NCBI GenBank assembly: GCA_025642075.2
Contig: JAODUO010001696.1
Coordinates: 1-64,000, forward strand
Source of the DNA: Ridgeia piscesae
Lineage: Eukaryota; Annelida; Polychaeta; Sabellida; Siboglinidae
DNA length: 64,000 bases
Direction of reading: 5' to 3'
The notes under the pieces were generated by a model that saw only the letters and a list, made by a program, of their open reading frames with translations, was not told the origin of the DNA and searched no databases. Below, in pieces: positions 1 to 62,135 of the stretch. Numbering within the stretch: the first letter of the stretch is position 1; every line of letters begins with the position of its first letter. The position numbers and the translations under genes are program-made.

Positions 1-133
1 TCTCTAATTATTAACATACTCTCCAGTACAATGTCGTCATTCCATGGTCTACATTCAGTGATATTGTCTCTAATTATTAACACACTCTCCAGCACAATGT
101 CGTCTTTCCAAGTTCTACATTCAGTGGTATTGT
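1..133. repeat. Two-copy 65-bp tandem repeat
   Basis: The block starting tctctaattattaaca at position 1 recurs at position 66 with a few substitutions. It may continue to the left of the window. Confidence 0.8.
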
Positions 134-1015
134 CTCAGTTAAGATATTTATCTACGCTACATTAAAGCTATTCTTCAGCACGCGTCTATCCACACATCTG
201 CGACGAAAGAGTTTTATAGAATTGCTGCCAAATATCGCATTTAATAAGTCGAAAACTTTGTTTGCAATTTGAATGTTATGCCTCTTGATTTTAATATTAT
301 AAATTATAATCATCGCAAGTGTGAAAACCGCTACTGACAGTTACTGTGAAGACTAGTGGCTCTAGCCACACGTATCATTGTGGTTGTGTGGTTCCTACAC
401 TCCAGACCACAAGTGTGGCAAAGTACTAATTATTCTGCACATTTCCTGTTCATAGTGTTATTTAGAATACTATATTTAATATGACAGTCCACTCGGCTCA
501 TATCAGCCGCCCATTTGCGATCCAGCGAAAGTGGAGCCGTCTACCCAATTGCGTTCTAGCAGTACGGCAGTGCTCGAAATCTGGGGTTATGTCTGACCAT
601 CAAAATATGACGTGGACAATTAGATTAATTATTAGCATATCCCCAACATGTATATAGGCCGCTCGTCCTTTCAAGCGTGACGAGTCTACGATTACTGCAG
701 CATAGTCTCAGCGGCTCGGATTCTTGTTAATCGGATCTAATAATTATATATGCACTGACGGCCAACTCCGTGCTATGTACAATGCATTAAACGTTTTGTC
801 CGACAATACAGCCTCGTCAGTGTTCGACAATACACCTTAGTATGAGACACGAGTGCGGCCTTTTGGTTGATATCGTCTCCCGTCAAGCCACACACTACAC
901 CTAGGCAGTAGTCGGAGTTAATTGTGACTTCGACGTTATTCGAACTAATAACTATGGACAGTTGTTTACGAAAACGTCAAATAGCCACGTCATTGTCCAC
1001 AACGGACACCGATTG
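134..1015. other. No gene seen
   Basis: AT-moderate sequence with no convincing open frame, RNA gene or clear repeat on either strand. Confidence 0.5.
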
Positions 1016-1480
1016 TCGGACATAGGGAAGGAGAAGGGAATGGGAACTGGGAACAGACAATGGGACCGACGACGAGTTCGGGAAAACGATCGGTGAACGG
1101 AATCGGGACACAATATAGGGAAGGGGGTCGGGGAAAGGGGACAGAGAACAGGTTTGGGGAACAGTAACTTCGATCTTGAAACTGAAGCTGGGAACTGAAT
1201 ACTGTAACTGGATCAGAAAACAGGAATAGAAAACGAGATTGCGAGACGGTAGGTAATTTTAGAAATTGATCGGAATTGAAGAAAAGGTCGAGAAGGAGTT
1301 GGGCAATGGAATGGTAATGGGATTCGGGAAAGGAATACGGGAGTAGTATAGTATCCCTTGATTTACCCATACGATACTACTTACGGGAACAGTATCAAGG
1401 GAAAGGAATGGACACGGAACAGGAGAACGGAATCAGAGAGAGGAACGGGGAGTAGGGAGCAGGACCGGGGAACGTGTGTC
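1016..1480. repeat. Imperfect G/A-rich purine tract
   Basis: The plus strand is enriched for variants of gggaa, gggaac and gggaacag, with little strict periodicity. The open frames here on both strands reflect this bias and lack protein-like composition. It is probably a decayed simple repeat. Confidence 0.5.
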
Positions 1481-2980
1481 GGAGGTGGGCTTCAGTTCAC
1501 GGTCGGATTCCAATTGGTTATAAAGTTACGGTTGATTGAACACAGGGCCTGTTACACCTTCTTTGTACACGCGACTGCAATATTTCTGTTTAGGATTTTG
1601 GAATGCTAATAACTTTCTTAATGTATAAGTTATTTGTCTACACTTTGCTATGACCTTATTTCCAAAATGCCCTCATTCCAAAGGTAATTTGGTCCTGTGG
1701 GCAATTACCTAGCAACCTGAACTTTTAATATGATTAGCGTACTTGTATACCCTCTATATTTGCCACGTTATAACTTGTGGTCTCAATTCACTTAACCTCG
1801 AATACTTTTGTGTTGATGCCCCCTGTGTCGTGTTGATACCCCTTGTTTTTCACATGTGACTGCAGTCAATCTTTGTTACGATTTTGGAATGCAAATAACT
1901 TTATTAGTTTTGAAGTTATAGTACTACAATTTGCCATGCAACCTAACGCCTACATGAGGAATAGGATTCTGAATTGTTGTTAATATATCCAAGTTGCAAT
2001 CATTGCATTATGCTAGTGTAACAATGTGTGTACTGGAGTACACTATGAAGGAATTCTTGCGCCCCATGTATGCTAAAATTAAACCTGAACTTAGCGAAGG
2101 TTTGCATGAACCTTATACGTTCTTGTTCAGTGAAGTGATTGGTCTCACTTTTCCTTTGCTTTTGTAAGCTGAAGTACAGTGATGAAATATATGACAAAAG
2201 AACTGCGATGCAATCTTAGCAGTTCTCAGCCAGTGGGTTGATGTGGATCAATTTCTCTCCTACGCCCATAAACAAGGTCGACCGTGAGCAATTTTGCAAA
2301 AAATACAGACGTATAAAGAATATTTCAGAGTCCTGTGCTCTAAATTAACTTGGTGGTCTAGGAGTAAGGCATGTTCTTGATGTATATGATAAGCCTAACA
2401 ATAAGTTTCTCCATGGTTCGAAAATATCTCTGGTAGACATTTCACCGGTGTCAGTCCGCCGAGGGAAGCGTGACCAGCTTCGATGAAGATGATCAGCCGT
2501 CGAATAATGTCAATCATAGAAGGAGAGCTCCAGTGCTCGAGTAGAAGATATGTGTAGATATGTGTATAAATGTCTACTTGTTTCTTCATTTGTGTAGGCG
2601 GCTTTCCAGTCCGCCGGTTGGCGGATGTTCAACCCGTCAACGACGGACCTTTCATCATACCCTCAGCTGTTTTTGATGAATGGAGTCGATGTCTGTATTG
2701 AAAATTGTTTTATCTACAGCAGATGGAGTACGAAAGATTCGATGTGATAACATGTCCATAGTCGGGAGCACATTATTCATGTGGAAGAATGTGTTACGTT
2801 CTTGTATTAGGGCACCCTTGTATTAGAAGCCATCGATTGTTGCCATTGCAGATGACGTCAGGGTGACGGGATAGACAATCAGGACAGAGATTCTTACTTG
2901 CAGCCATATGACTTGAAAGATGAATCCACTTGTGGTCTTGTACCAGATCACGTTCTGACATGTTCATTATAATGGGATTT
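1481..2980. other. No gene seen; one diverged 300-bp-spaced repeat
   Basis: A stretch near 1565-1630 (ggattttggaatgctaataa) recurs diverged near 1875-1935 (cgattttggaatgcaaataa). Otherwise I see only short open frames without recognisable protein features. Confidence 0.4.
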
Positions 2981-3690
2981 TTAAAAAACCTTCATGAGAA
3001 GTCGATATCGGATGAATTCTTCTTTTTTACTTTGCCATTTTAAAGAATCATGGTTTATTTCGTATGGCATAGTTGCTCTTCTTGAAGGCAGGCTAGTCAG
3101 TGGTTGAGAGAGCATGAGCTGAAATGGATTGACAAACCTTTGGAAAGCTTTGACCGTTCGCTTCACCTGACTCTTGGACCGAGAGAGTTCGCGTGGTCTT
3201 ATATACAATTGCAGCCTCCATGCATTGCTGCATGTGCGATCGACCACATTCCACTTGGCCCCTACAAATTCTTCCATGGCGTGTGCAGTCAAGATGTGAA
3301 GTTGGCTCACTACACAATCAATTATGATACAGCCGATTCCTACAAAATATATCCCAGAACCTGATGTAATCTTTAGGCACTTCGTAGCTATCTCTCCTAT
3401 TGTTTCAATTGAGTGAGGCTGCATGTCAGTTGGGTCTGGTATATGTGGACACTGGCGAACCTAGCACTCAATAGTTTCTCTGAATCGGTCTGCATAGGAA
3501 CACAGGTTTGGCATTCCGCTCATGACAGACTTGTATCGGTCGGGTTCGATCTTTTGATTGCGTTGTTCAATGACACGAAGGGCCAGATGCAATCCATGCA
3601 TTTGATCCATCCAGAAGTTTCCTATTTCTCCCAGTTCCCCATTTCTCACTGTTTCTCTGAACTCCTGGTATTTGGGCTGGACTTGGCTCC
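2981..3690 (-). pseudogene. Unidentified protein-like relic, minus strand
   Basis: One minus-strand frame reads almost without interruption for about 235 codons, broken by a single TAG at 3458-3460. It looks protein-like: FWMDQMHGLHLALRVIEQRN and MPNLCSYADRFRETIEC before the stop, then HILTAHAMEEFVGAKWNVVD and VKRTVKAFQRFVNPFQ after it. I do not recognise the family. Stops appear just upstream of about 3690, so it is a fragment. A transposon-derived gene is the likeliest origin, but that is inference. Confidence 0.35.
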
Positions 3691-3720
3691 TGGCCTAAAT
3701 CTAGTTCATCTAAATTGACC

Positions 3721-4249
3721 ACAGTTTAATGGAGGGTTTCAGATATATTCTTATGAATGAAGTTCATTTAAACCAAAGAAAAGTTCACAGTTCTACTCAA
3801 AGTTCTTCTTAAAATACGTAGACTCATAAACGGTTCTATTATACAGTGTATATATTCGATAGCTACCATAACATTTGAATGCGGGCAAAGAGGATCATCC
3901 GGTTTTGCCCTGACATGATACCTGTTTAATGATCAACGGATGGTTCCAATATGTAACGTCTGTGAATATTGGTTACATACCCTACGATATCTATGCACGT
4001 CAGATTCCAAAACTAGACTTTTAGTATTGAAATGTCTGATGAACGATTACGGTAGGCCTTACATAAAATCAGTTTTGTGAAAAGTTTAATTTGGGGTATG
4101 CCGAGAATTAAGTTAATTTGCCAACCATTACTATAATTTATCGTCATTCGTCCCTTGAATGTCTCAGGATAAATACACAAACGTTTGTGAAATCTTTAAT
4201 ATGGATAGGCCTATATCTGAGCTAGACAAAGATGGTGTTTTTTTCTTCA
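3721..4249. other. No gene seen
   Basis: AT-rich sequence without convincing features. Confidence 0.5.
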
Positions 4250-6090
<1,841 letters not shown>

Positions 6091-7246
6091 GAGGTCAGAT
6101 GGACGCTGAACTGTTCACTGGTGTGCAACAGTTGTGCATGTTATGGCGCCTTGTGTTTGTATTTTTCAATGAAAACGATTAACATCCAATTTACTTTTGC
6201 CTATTTCTGTAGATCGCTTAATTTAACTAGTAGTCCACTAAGTTACATAAAGATGTAAGGTCTATGGATTATATCATTATACAGGAACAATAATCTGTCC
6301 AAGGTATGGCAGTCAAATTCACAAAGAAATGTGACATTTTGATTATAGAGCCTATACGACTTTACCATATCGCATGTATTGGCTATTTTTTATTGTATAA
6401 TATAGTCTACTAGTTCTAGTATATCAATTACTTAAAATAACAACTGTGACTATGTAGGGTCATATGTCACATTAGCAAATGACACAACTAAATATGCATC
6501 CCATATTTCCCGGGTCAAAATATAATTTTACCCGTACATGCTGGTAAAATGTGAATTATACGGATTAACTGGATAGTCGATCCCTATTTATCCAAAAATA
6601 ATGGTATCAACAAAAAACAATACCATGCCCTGGTGTGTGTTTGGTCGATACACAACAAACTGTTACCCTAATGCGCAAAATATGGGTGCGATGAACAGCG
6701 GAACGTTAACATGGGTGACATTATATAGGTAACACGTACAGCTGACATTATGAATTAAACTTTGTGTCTTCAACAACGTTTTTCTAGTAAGCTACTGTCA
6801 TGTTTTAATTGTTGTTGAAAATAATCAGCTTTTGTGTATCTCGACAGAATTGCTTGTCGGTACCTATATCACTACCTAACCCAACCAGCATATGCGCACC
6901 CAACCCTGACCGTGTGACTCCACCAGGAGTGTTGGCCAGTATACCAACAAGACAAGAACCGGTTTGCCTCAACTTCCGCGTTCACGAAAATGTGGTGCCA
7001 TCTACCGGAAATTAGAAGTAAACACCACAGGTAAGTAAATTTACGTACTATTTCAAATAGTTACTGGTTTATTTGGGATTTAATATCAGATGGTTTTCAT
7101 TATATACATTAAAATCATTCAACATTATTTAATAACAATAATCAACAGCTTCTATGATTTGCGATTTATAGACATGAAGATTCCAATTTACCCGCTAATC
7201 TCGTATCTCACGAGATTTACTTGGAAGTTGCGATGTGAAAACAAAA
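6091..7246. other. 5' flank of XPO7, promoter not resolved
   Basis: AT-rich sequence. CpG dinucleotides become more frequent close to the start codon (about 7190-7340). I see no TATA box that can be assigned. The transcription start and any non-coding first exon cannot be placed from sequence alone. Confidence 0.4.
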
Positions 7247-53164
<45,918 letters not shown>

Positions 53165-54840
53165 TATTTACCCGCTGCATTCTGGGAAACGTTCAGCGCA
53201 AACTTGCGCTACAGCGCTGCGGCTTCAGGAAAACGACCAGCAACCGGTGATAGTTTCTTGGCAGCAGCGGTGGAGCCGGCACGCCACGTGTATATAGCAC
53301 TCACGCATCCCATGATGCATTGCAGCATCGCTCAGGAAACAGCTGCTGCATTATGGGTAATCAACAGAAGTATTCCTGGAACAACAGCAGCATTTCGGAC
53401 AGGTGCATTGTGGGAGTAAGCACGGATGATGAATGATGACAGTGTGGGTTCATGGACGTGAGCCCAGATTGGATAGGTGCTGACAGTGTAGGTTTGTTCG
53501 TGGAGTCTGATGGACACTGAATAGACATTGATGGACACGGAGTGGACATTCATAGCAGTGAAGTACTGGGTCCGCGGCTGTGTGTAAATATGTCAAACAG
53601 GTTCCTCTGGTCTGTGCTGGTCAAACGCATGACGAAGGATATGTAGATATTTGGCTGCTTTCAAAGAGAGTGCTATGGTGACTGATGTAGCCTGTCTCTC
53701 TGTCGTGTTGTTTGCAAACTGCCGCTGTTACGTTGGAGAAACGAGTGTCATAAGTAGAAATAGTTGCCGCTGTGATTGTGATCTGTAGGACCCCAGGGCG
53801 ACACTGGTGTAGCTGTCTTCTTCGTCTTGCTTTGCTGAACTTAACGTGACATGCCAGGTGTGACATGCCATGTGACACGCCATATGTGACATTCCATATG
53901 GGATACACCAAATGGGTCACCAATATTGACAGTCACAGTGCCAGTCCTCATACCTTGTGCCATATCTCTCACAACTACAGCCTGTAATTAAACCACCCGT
54001 CTGTTCATATTCTGTGTGTCGTCGCTTTAACTATCAAAGTGGCCATTGCAAGTCAATAGCAACAACCAAGTTGAGTAGCAGTGATTAATTGCATTTTTAC
54101 TGCTAGTGAAATCCCATCAACAATTGGCAGCTTATTTATTTATCATCCTTATGAGATCGTTAAATAATGTTTGATGGTCGTGCATTATTTTACTACACAT
54201 AGTTTTGTGTCACAGTGCTCAGTCATTGCAGAATTACAGCAGGTTTCTCGGTGATATTTGTTTTTTGTTACTTTTTATATGGGGAGATATTGGGTGAATA
54301 GGACTGACTGTGTGATGACAGACTGAATTGTCCGACGTACCGGTGAATCTAAAAACATGGCGGAACAGTACGGAATGTTTGAAAAAATTGGCTCTTGCGT
54401 ATGCGTGGCTGTGTGTACATATTAAGTAGGTTGATTGGCTGATATTTTGCACTGATTTCACACGTAAATGTATAGTAGGGTCACTTTTTTATTTGTTTAT
54501 TCTTGACTTAGACAAGCCTTAAGTAGCATTCCGCCTCTTGTAGTGTGTGTCATGTGACTCGAATGTCGTGAGACTTGAGCGCACATGTCATGTGACTTTG
54601 GCACAAGGAGTGCAGCTTGCCACGAGAGAAGATTAGTGCATCAGGTGTACACAGAAATGATACACTGCCATATTTTCTGAGACACCAAACACGAAATCAT
54701 GTCCCATGCAAAGTGTCTGCTTTGTATTTTGCCAGAGTAACAAGCGATGGAGTCACTGTCGGAGGACGATGGAGTCACTGTCGGAGGACGATGGAGTCAC
54801 TGTCGGAGGAATAAATAGCAGTACACATTGTGGAAGAATA
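53165..54840 (+). other. Probable XPO7 3' UTR with candidate poly(A) signal
   Basis: After the TAG there is no further coding signal. A canonical AATAAA lies at 54810-54815 and an AATTAAA-like motif near 53985. The UTR length is therefore uncertain (about 0.8 or 1.7 kb). A 22-bp unit (gatggagtcactgtcggagg, then ac) is repeated three times at 54748-54810, just before the AATAAA. Confidence 0.45.
54748..54810 (+). repeat. Three-copy 22-bp repeat before the candidate poly(A) signal
   Basis: gatggagtcactgtcggagg plus ac, three perfect copies ending at AATAAA. Confidence 0.9.
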
Positions 54841-54899
54841 TTTTGTGTGTTTTTATGTTATATTCGTATAGTTATATTCATTCAGTCGGCTGTCGCCTC

Positions 54900-55500
54900 G
54901 TAAGTTTATGAAGTCACATATCTAACATTTTGCACAGGTTTGCACAACCTTGAGCCAATGTAGCCACCTGCTGAAATCATTGGCACGCAGGGGTCGGGAT
55001 CATTGGCGCACAGGTGCCGAGATCACTGCTACATTTGGGCTGAGGTAGCAGTCGAAGAAAATTGGGGAGTATATAATTAAGCTAAAATATAGTTTATTCC
55101 ATGTGTCCCTTATGTAATTAAGCTTCAGGCTACGTAATAGGGAAACCAGTAATATAAAATCAACGATTAAACGAATAACTAAAAAAGACATTGCCATGAT
55201 AACAATGTTACTATTTACAGAGCTTTGGTAATCTTGTTCATGTTGTGCATTAGAAAGAACCTACTAAGAGAAAATTCCTTGTTATTTCACAATGTGTGAA
55301 AACAGTATCCGCTGTATGGCGCCACTGTATTTTATTTCCGCACTAGCCTCAAAGCTTCGCCCGTCGTGTGGCGTTTCTTTCATTCCCTACACAATTTGAT
55401 TAGATTTGTTACTGAAAATTCCACAACAGAATTGACCTCAATTGACAGACGTGCTCTGGAAAAACCGTAAAACTTGAATACCTCAACTTCCCACAAATCA
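54900..55500. other. No gene seen
   Basis: AT-moderate sequence downstream of the XPO7 3' end without recognisable features. Confidence 0.4.
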
Positions 55501-55529
55501 TTTTCCAACATGATACCCCTTCATTTCTG

Positions 55530-55832
55530 CTAGAACCAGACACTGACTTGCCTTGATGACATATCACCAATGAAATGACACACGTAGGTGGACGTACGGA
55601 CGAGCACCGATACGGCACAGAGAACAGATATAGATAAGACGGCGGACATTACAGGTAACTGAATGTTATGGAGGATATAATTTAAATCCGCGCTGCACGA
55701 CATCGTAAAGAGGGTGGACGAGAGGATGAGCGAACTGCCGCTCGATTCTAAAGTCGAATGTCCACCCGCCGCATTCACACTCGACACACTCGCGCCACCT
55801 GTCGGCAATTGAACTAATCTGTATGACGTCAC
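55530..55832 (-). CDS. Possible first exon of an unknown minus-strand gene
   Basis: An ATG-initiated frame of about 100 codons in CpG-richer sequence. It has a Ser/Gly-rich start, then a hydrophobic stretch (PVMSAVLSISVLCAVSVLV) that could be a membrane segment or signal anchor, then TYVCHFIGDMSS. An AAG/gcaagt sequence in the last codons could be a GC-type donor. Sequence to about 56800 on its 5' side is CpG-rich and could be a promoter. I do not recognise the protein; a chance frame is quite possible. Confidence 0.22.
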   Translation of the reverse strand: MTSYRLVQLPTGGASVSSVNAAGGHSTLESSGSSLILSSTLFTMSCSADLNYILHNIQLPVMSAVLSISVLCAVSVLVRTSTYVCHFIGDMSSRQVSVWF

Positions 55833-55839
55833 GCCGTCG

Positions 55840-56830
55840 CCACGGTTGATTGATCGTCGTCTCAGAGTGTGAACGTGATAAAGAGCATCGCCTGTTCTAC
55901 ATGCCCATTACCACGGTCACAAAGCGAAACGGCGAAATCAGGACATCTAATTGAATTAAGTCACTTGTAGCCGTGAAGACTTACATTGACTTAGCATCTG
56001 ATGATTTCGGGATATCTGGCGACGAGTTTTCCGTTTTTCTGTCTTTGACTGAGTGTAGGGGTACTTCCTGTGTCACAGACACCGGGCAAAACGCACCAGC
56101 GGTGTACAGATCGAGAGAGCATCTTCTAAACGCCACAGGCAACGTGTTGTGAATTACCTACATTTCCCACGGACAATGTGGTATGATATGCATCCCGCTT
56201 CCGTTGTTTGAACATCCAGTGACGTCATTCTAGACGACCGCGCCCCTCCCCCAGTCCGTACACTCTACTATTAAAAACGATTGTTTTCCGGACGATTTAA
56301 TTGCTATCTCAATTTTTGATTCTCACTCGCCTGTCATGTCGTGTCAGACCGCCCCCGATCGTCATCGCCTCGTCGTACTTCAATCTGTCCATCCCAGAAC
56401 GGTCTCACAGAGCATCTGTCAACACACAATGACAGAGATCAGTGAGCATATCCGCGTCCGTACAACAGACGTATGAATTCAAACGAGGAGACACAAGAAC
56501 CCGAAGAACGAGGTAGAAAGACGCGTGTGACATTCGATCCGTGCGCGCTACTCTGGACCGTCACGCGACAACAGGCGGGGACATCCGGCATAAGCGGCTG
56601 CGTTTTTGTCGACGATTACCAAATTATCAAATTATGTCGGCTGCACCGACTGTGTACGCGCACGACAATAATTTCGGCCCAGGTCGACTTGTCATCGGTC
56701 GGCGGAATGTGGCCCAGCGGAATCGCTGTGGCACTAGCGGAGATGAACGATGTCGTGGCTGTGTGCCCCGTCCCGTCATAGTCACGTGTCTCCGCTGACT
56801 GGCCTCACATTCACGCAATTACCCGAGCAT
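55840..56830. promoter_or_regulatory. CpG-richer segment, possible promoter
   Basis: Many CpG dinucleotides compared with the AT-rich surroundings, and overlapping short open frames on both strands without recognisable domains. Could be the promoter of a neighbouring gene. No TATA box assigned. Confidence 0.25.
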
Positions 56831-57114
56831 CTGAAATACATCTAATCCATTTCATCTACTGCATGAATTCGTTTCACGACGAATTAATTCAGACTGACGA
56901 TAACGACTGGTTTTAGATGAGGTTTTACTAAATATAGACTCTAATTGTGTATTTTGACACAATGTAAACAAACAATATCGATAATTAAAGACGTGATGAA
57001 CAGAATAACTACAGGGGACATTCATAAATTGAAATATATAATACTTTCTCTGAACTTTGCATTAGTTTTCGTAGTTTCATTCCTTTCGCCATTTGTCGCA
57101 TCGGTTCATTGTAA

Positions 57115-57256
57115 AAGCAGTAGTGGTAGTGGTAGTGGTGGTGGTGGTGGTGGTGGTGGTGGTGGCGGTGGCGTTGGCGGTGGCGGTGGCGGTGGCGGTG
57201 GCGGTGGCGGTGGCGGTGGCGGTGGCGGTGGCGGTGGCGGTGGCGGTGGCGGTCGC

Positions 57257-57301
<45 letters not shown>

Positions 57302-57304
57302 GGC

Positions 57305-57339
<35 letters not shown>

Positions 57340-57478
57340 CAATTGTTGTAGTAGAAATAGTAGTACTAGTAGTCGTCGTTGTTGTTACTATAATAGTTGT
57401 AGCAGCAGCAGTAGTAGTAATGGTAGTAGTCGAAGTAGTAATAATATTAGTCATAGTATTAGTAGTAACAGTAGTAAC

Positions 57479-57563
<85 letters not shown>

Positions 57564-57604
57564 ACAGTAGTAATAATAGTAGTAATAATAGTAGTCAGTA
57601 GTAA

Positions 57605-57648
<44 letters not shown>

Positions 57649-57649
57649 A

Positions 57650-57687
<38 letters not shown>

Positions 57688-57690
57688 CTT
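57115..57690. repeat. Compound AGT and GGTGGC repeat, block 1
   Basis: Starts (AGTGGT)n, becomes (GGTGGC)n with a short GGC run (about 57145-57310), then (AGT)n with interruptions. Poly-Gly, poly-Val, poly-Ser and poly-Pro frames are artefacts. Confidence 0.98.
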
Positions 57691-57767
57691 CAAGAATGCA
57701 GTTCAGTTGAATGTTATGTTATGATTTTAGTTGATCACACTTTTTGCAATTAATTCCTTGGTATCTC

Positions 57768-58860
<1,093 letters not shown>

Positions 58861-58905
58861 ATTTGTAGTAACAGTAGTAACAGTAGTAGTAGTAGTAGTA
58901 GTAAC

Positions 58906-58948
<43 letters not shown>

Positions 58949-59145
58949 AGTAGTAGTAAGTAGTAATAATAGTAGTATAGATAGTAGTAATAGAGTAGTA
59001 AGTAGTATAAGTGTAGTAGTAGTATAACAGTGTAGTATGTAGTAGTAGTAGAGTAGAGAAGGGAGAAAGAGTAATAGTATAGTATAGTAGTAGTAGAGTA
59101 GTGTGTAGTTAAAAAGTAGAAAAAAATAGTAATAAAATAGTTTAA

Positions 59146-59204
<59 letters not shown>

Positions 59205-59228
59205 ATAAAGTAGTAATAATAGTAGTAA

Positions 59229-59291
<63 letters not shown>

Positions 59292-59360
59292 AGTAGTAGT
59301 AAAAAAATAGTAATAAAAAAGTAGTAATAATAGTAGTAATAGTAGTAGTTGAAGTAGTAA

Positions 59361-59425
<65 letters not shown>

Positions 59426-59492
59426 ATAGTAGTAATAATAGTAGTAATAGTAGTAGTCGAAGTAGTAGTAGTAGTAGTAGAAACAGTAGTAG
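58861..59492. repeat. Interrupted AGT repeat, block 3
   Basis: (AGT)n with ragged single-base changes at about 58945-59145, then regular again to 59490. Confidence 0.97.
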
Positions 59493-60565
59493 GACCTGTC
59501 TATAGATGAGTGATTGCTGTAGACAATTAGTGACATGGAAGCACTCCTCATTCCAACGTCGCGGTAACACAAACCTCCCGTGGTTGCTGCCTACACTTGC
59601 AGTAGACTGTGCGCACGGACACGAGGTTTTAACGAAGTAGTGGCACTTTCGTAAAATAAAATATATCGCAACAAGCTAGAGACAAAGTATCCAGTCCTCA
59701 GCCGTCTTTCTCCAGGCTTTATATAAACCCTCTACCAATTCGTTTTTGCTCCTCGCGTTTCAGACAAATAAAGCGAAAACAGCCACATTACACGCGCGTT
59801 CGCTTCCGCATATTTCATTTTTAATGACCGTCAAATAGTCACGTGATCCCAACTATGCATTAACCAATCGGCGTTGATCTCGCAGTACGTGATGAAAATT
59901 GGAGTGTTCGCTGTGACATAGTTATGACAGGGCCCTACTGCTATTCATAACTGCACCTGGAGTCAGTCGAGTTCACTAGACACGCTGTCACGTGAGCCGC
60001 CCACCAGGGCTGCGTGGTGTTCCTGTTAATTGTTATGACAACGATTTAGTTTTAATCTGTACAATCACCGCTGGCGGCACAGTTTCGCCGGTGTACAGTG
60101 GCCACTACATGATAGGCCGATCTTATGCTTCTGTATCTAAACGATCAAGGTTATTAAGTGTGTTAAATTACGACACGTTTATTTTTTACAGAACCGGGAT
60201 GAATTGTTAGCGAAGTATGCTAACTATATGTAGACCATGCTAGATATTTTGCTGGTTGTTGATGCGATAATTTGGACACAACTCGTTATTAATAGGGCGG
60301 ATCTACTAAACATGATAACAATGACATCAATGCACAATGACACCGACGGGGTCGGTACAGTAGGTGGTTTCCAAAGGTGGAGGGACTAAATGATTACTGG
60401 GGAGGGCTGATAACCCCAATCTAACCACCATAGACTGTCTCGCATCATGACCTCAGAAGACGGGGGAGGGTGTGGTGTAGTTACCTCCTTGTAGTCCCCA
60501 TGTTCCCGCGTCTATGCTTTAGCCTGTCCTCCAGATTCTCGGACATGTCCTTTTCTTTCCAACGC
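59493..60565. other. No gene seen
   Basis: Mixed composition, no convincing frame or RNA gene. Confidence 0.45.
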
Positions 60566-61430
60566 AAGGACGGTAGGCCTAGCTCTGACCCGCCACATGA
60601 TACAGTAGGCCTAGCTCTGATCCGCCACATGATACAATAGGCCTAAAACAGGCCCGCCACATGTTACAGTAGGCCTACACCTGGCCCGCCACTTTATACA
60701 GTAGGCCTAAACCTGGCCCGCCACTCGATACAGTAGGCCTAAAACTGGCCCGTCACTCGATACAGTAGGCCTACAACTGGCCCGCAACGTGATACAGTAG
60801 GCCTAAAACTGGCCCGTCACTCGATATAATAGGCCTAAAACTGGCCCGTCACACGATACAATAGGCCTAAAACTGGCCGCAACTCGATACAGAAGGGCTA
60901 AATCTGGCCCGCCACTCGATACAGTAAGCCTTAAACTGGCCCGCCACTCGATACAGTAGGCCTAAAACCGACCCGCGACTCGATAAAGTAGACCTAAAAC
61001 TGGCCCGCGACTCGATACAGTAGATCTAAAACTGGCCCGCCACGCGATACAGTAGGCCTAAAACTGGCCCGTCACTCGATACAGTATGCCTAATACTGGC
61101 CCGTCATTCGATACAATGGGCCTAAAACTGGCCCGTCGCTCGATACAATAGGCCTAAAACTGGCCGCCACTCGGTATAGAAGGGCTAAATCTGGCCCGCC
61201 ATTCTATACAGTAGGCCTAAAACGGGCCCGCCACTCTATACAGTAGGCCTAAAACTGGTCGCCACTCGATACAGAAGGGCTCAATCTGGCCCGCCACTCT
61301 ATACAGTAGGCCTAAAACTGGCCCGTCATTCGACACAGAATGGCTGAATCTGGACCGCCACTCCACACAGTACTGAGTCAATATGGCTAAATCTATGCCG
61401 CCACTCGATACATTTGGCCTAAATCCTGCC
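60566..61430. repeat. 32-bp minisatellite
   Basis: Unit acagtaggcctaaaactggc then ccgccactcgat, about 25 diverged copies. Confidence 0.96.
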
Positions 61431-61984
61431 ACTCGGCTTGTATAACACGTCTCTAGTGCATGTACAAAATCAACCCGCTGATGTCGTCAAATGTTGATGA
61501 CACACCGCCAATTATGTACACGTAACTCTCTCTTCCCGTGGCGTCATTGTTTGTCTAGTATCATCACAATTATGCGCGTCGCTTCAGCCATGCTTTGTCC
61601 TGGAAAAATGCATGTTTACTTACTTATACTGTTCATCCCGAGTGGGACATAAGGCTACGACAATGCTCCTCCACGGGGTCCTGTATGCATACAATACGGC
61701 CTAGTCCTGTTTATACATAGAGTATCTCTATTATAAAGGCTGCATTATACAACAGTATGTTAAATCTAATGCAGTTAGTTATTTGATTAATACATTATTC
61801 TACAATTTGGTAGTAAACAAAACAATGGTACCACAATATAAAAAAATACAAAGGAATATCGTCTGATGAGTCTGCGCATTACAAAAGTCCAGCCGCGGAG
61901 TAACACATTCCTGTTCAGTGTCGGGTGCGATTTTCTGGTAGGAATTGCTGACGGGGGTTAATGTTGCACGCCGTGCGGGCATAT

Positions 61985-62135
61985 ATGTCAATATAGTCTC
62001 GCTTAGTCGACTCTCGCTCGGCTACATATCTTCGCCGAGAAGACAGTCTGGTCACATTGCCGGATTTTCGATGTTATCCGTGAGGGGCTGAAAGTGCTGC
62101 CACCTCACGGAGTTTGGGTAATCGAGTCTACTGCT
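61985..62135 (-). repeat. Inverted copy of a segment of the intron-2 hAT-like element
   Basis: The reverse complement of aactccgtgaggtggcagca here matches gactccgtgaggtggcagca at about 9660, and gagcgagagtcga is shared as well. A dispersed hAT-family fragment is likely. Confidence 0.6.

Noticed and set aside
56473..56781. A 102-codon plus-strand frame in CpG-rich DNA
   Set aside because: No recognisable domain, and overlapping frames on both strands are equally open; composition explains it.
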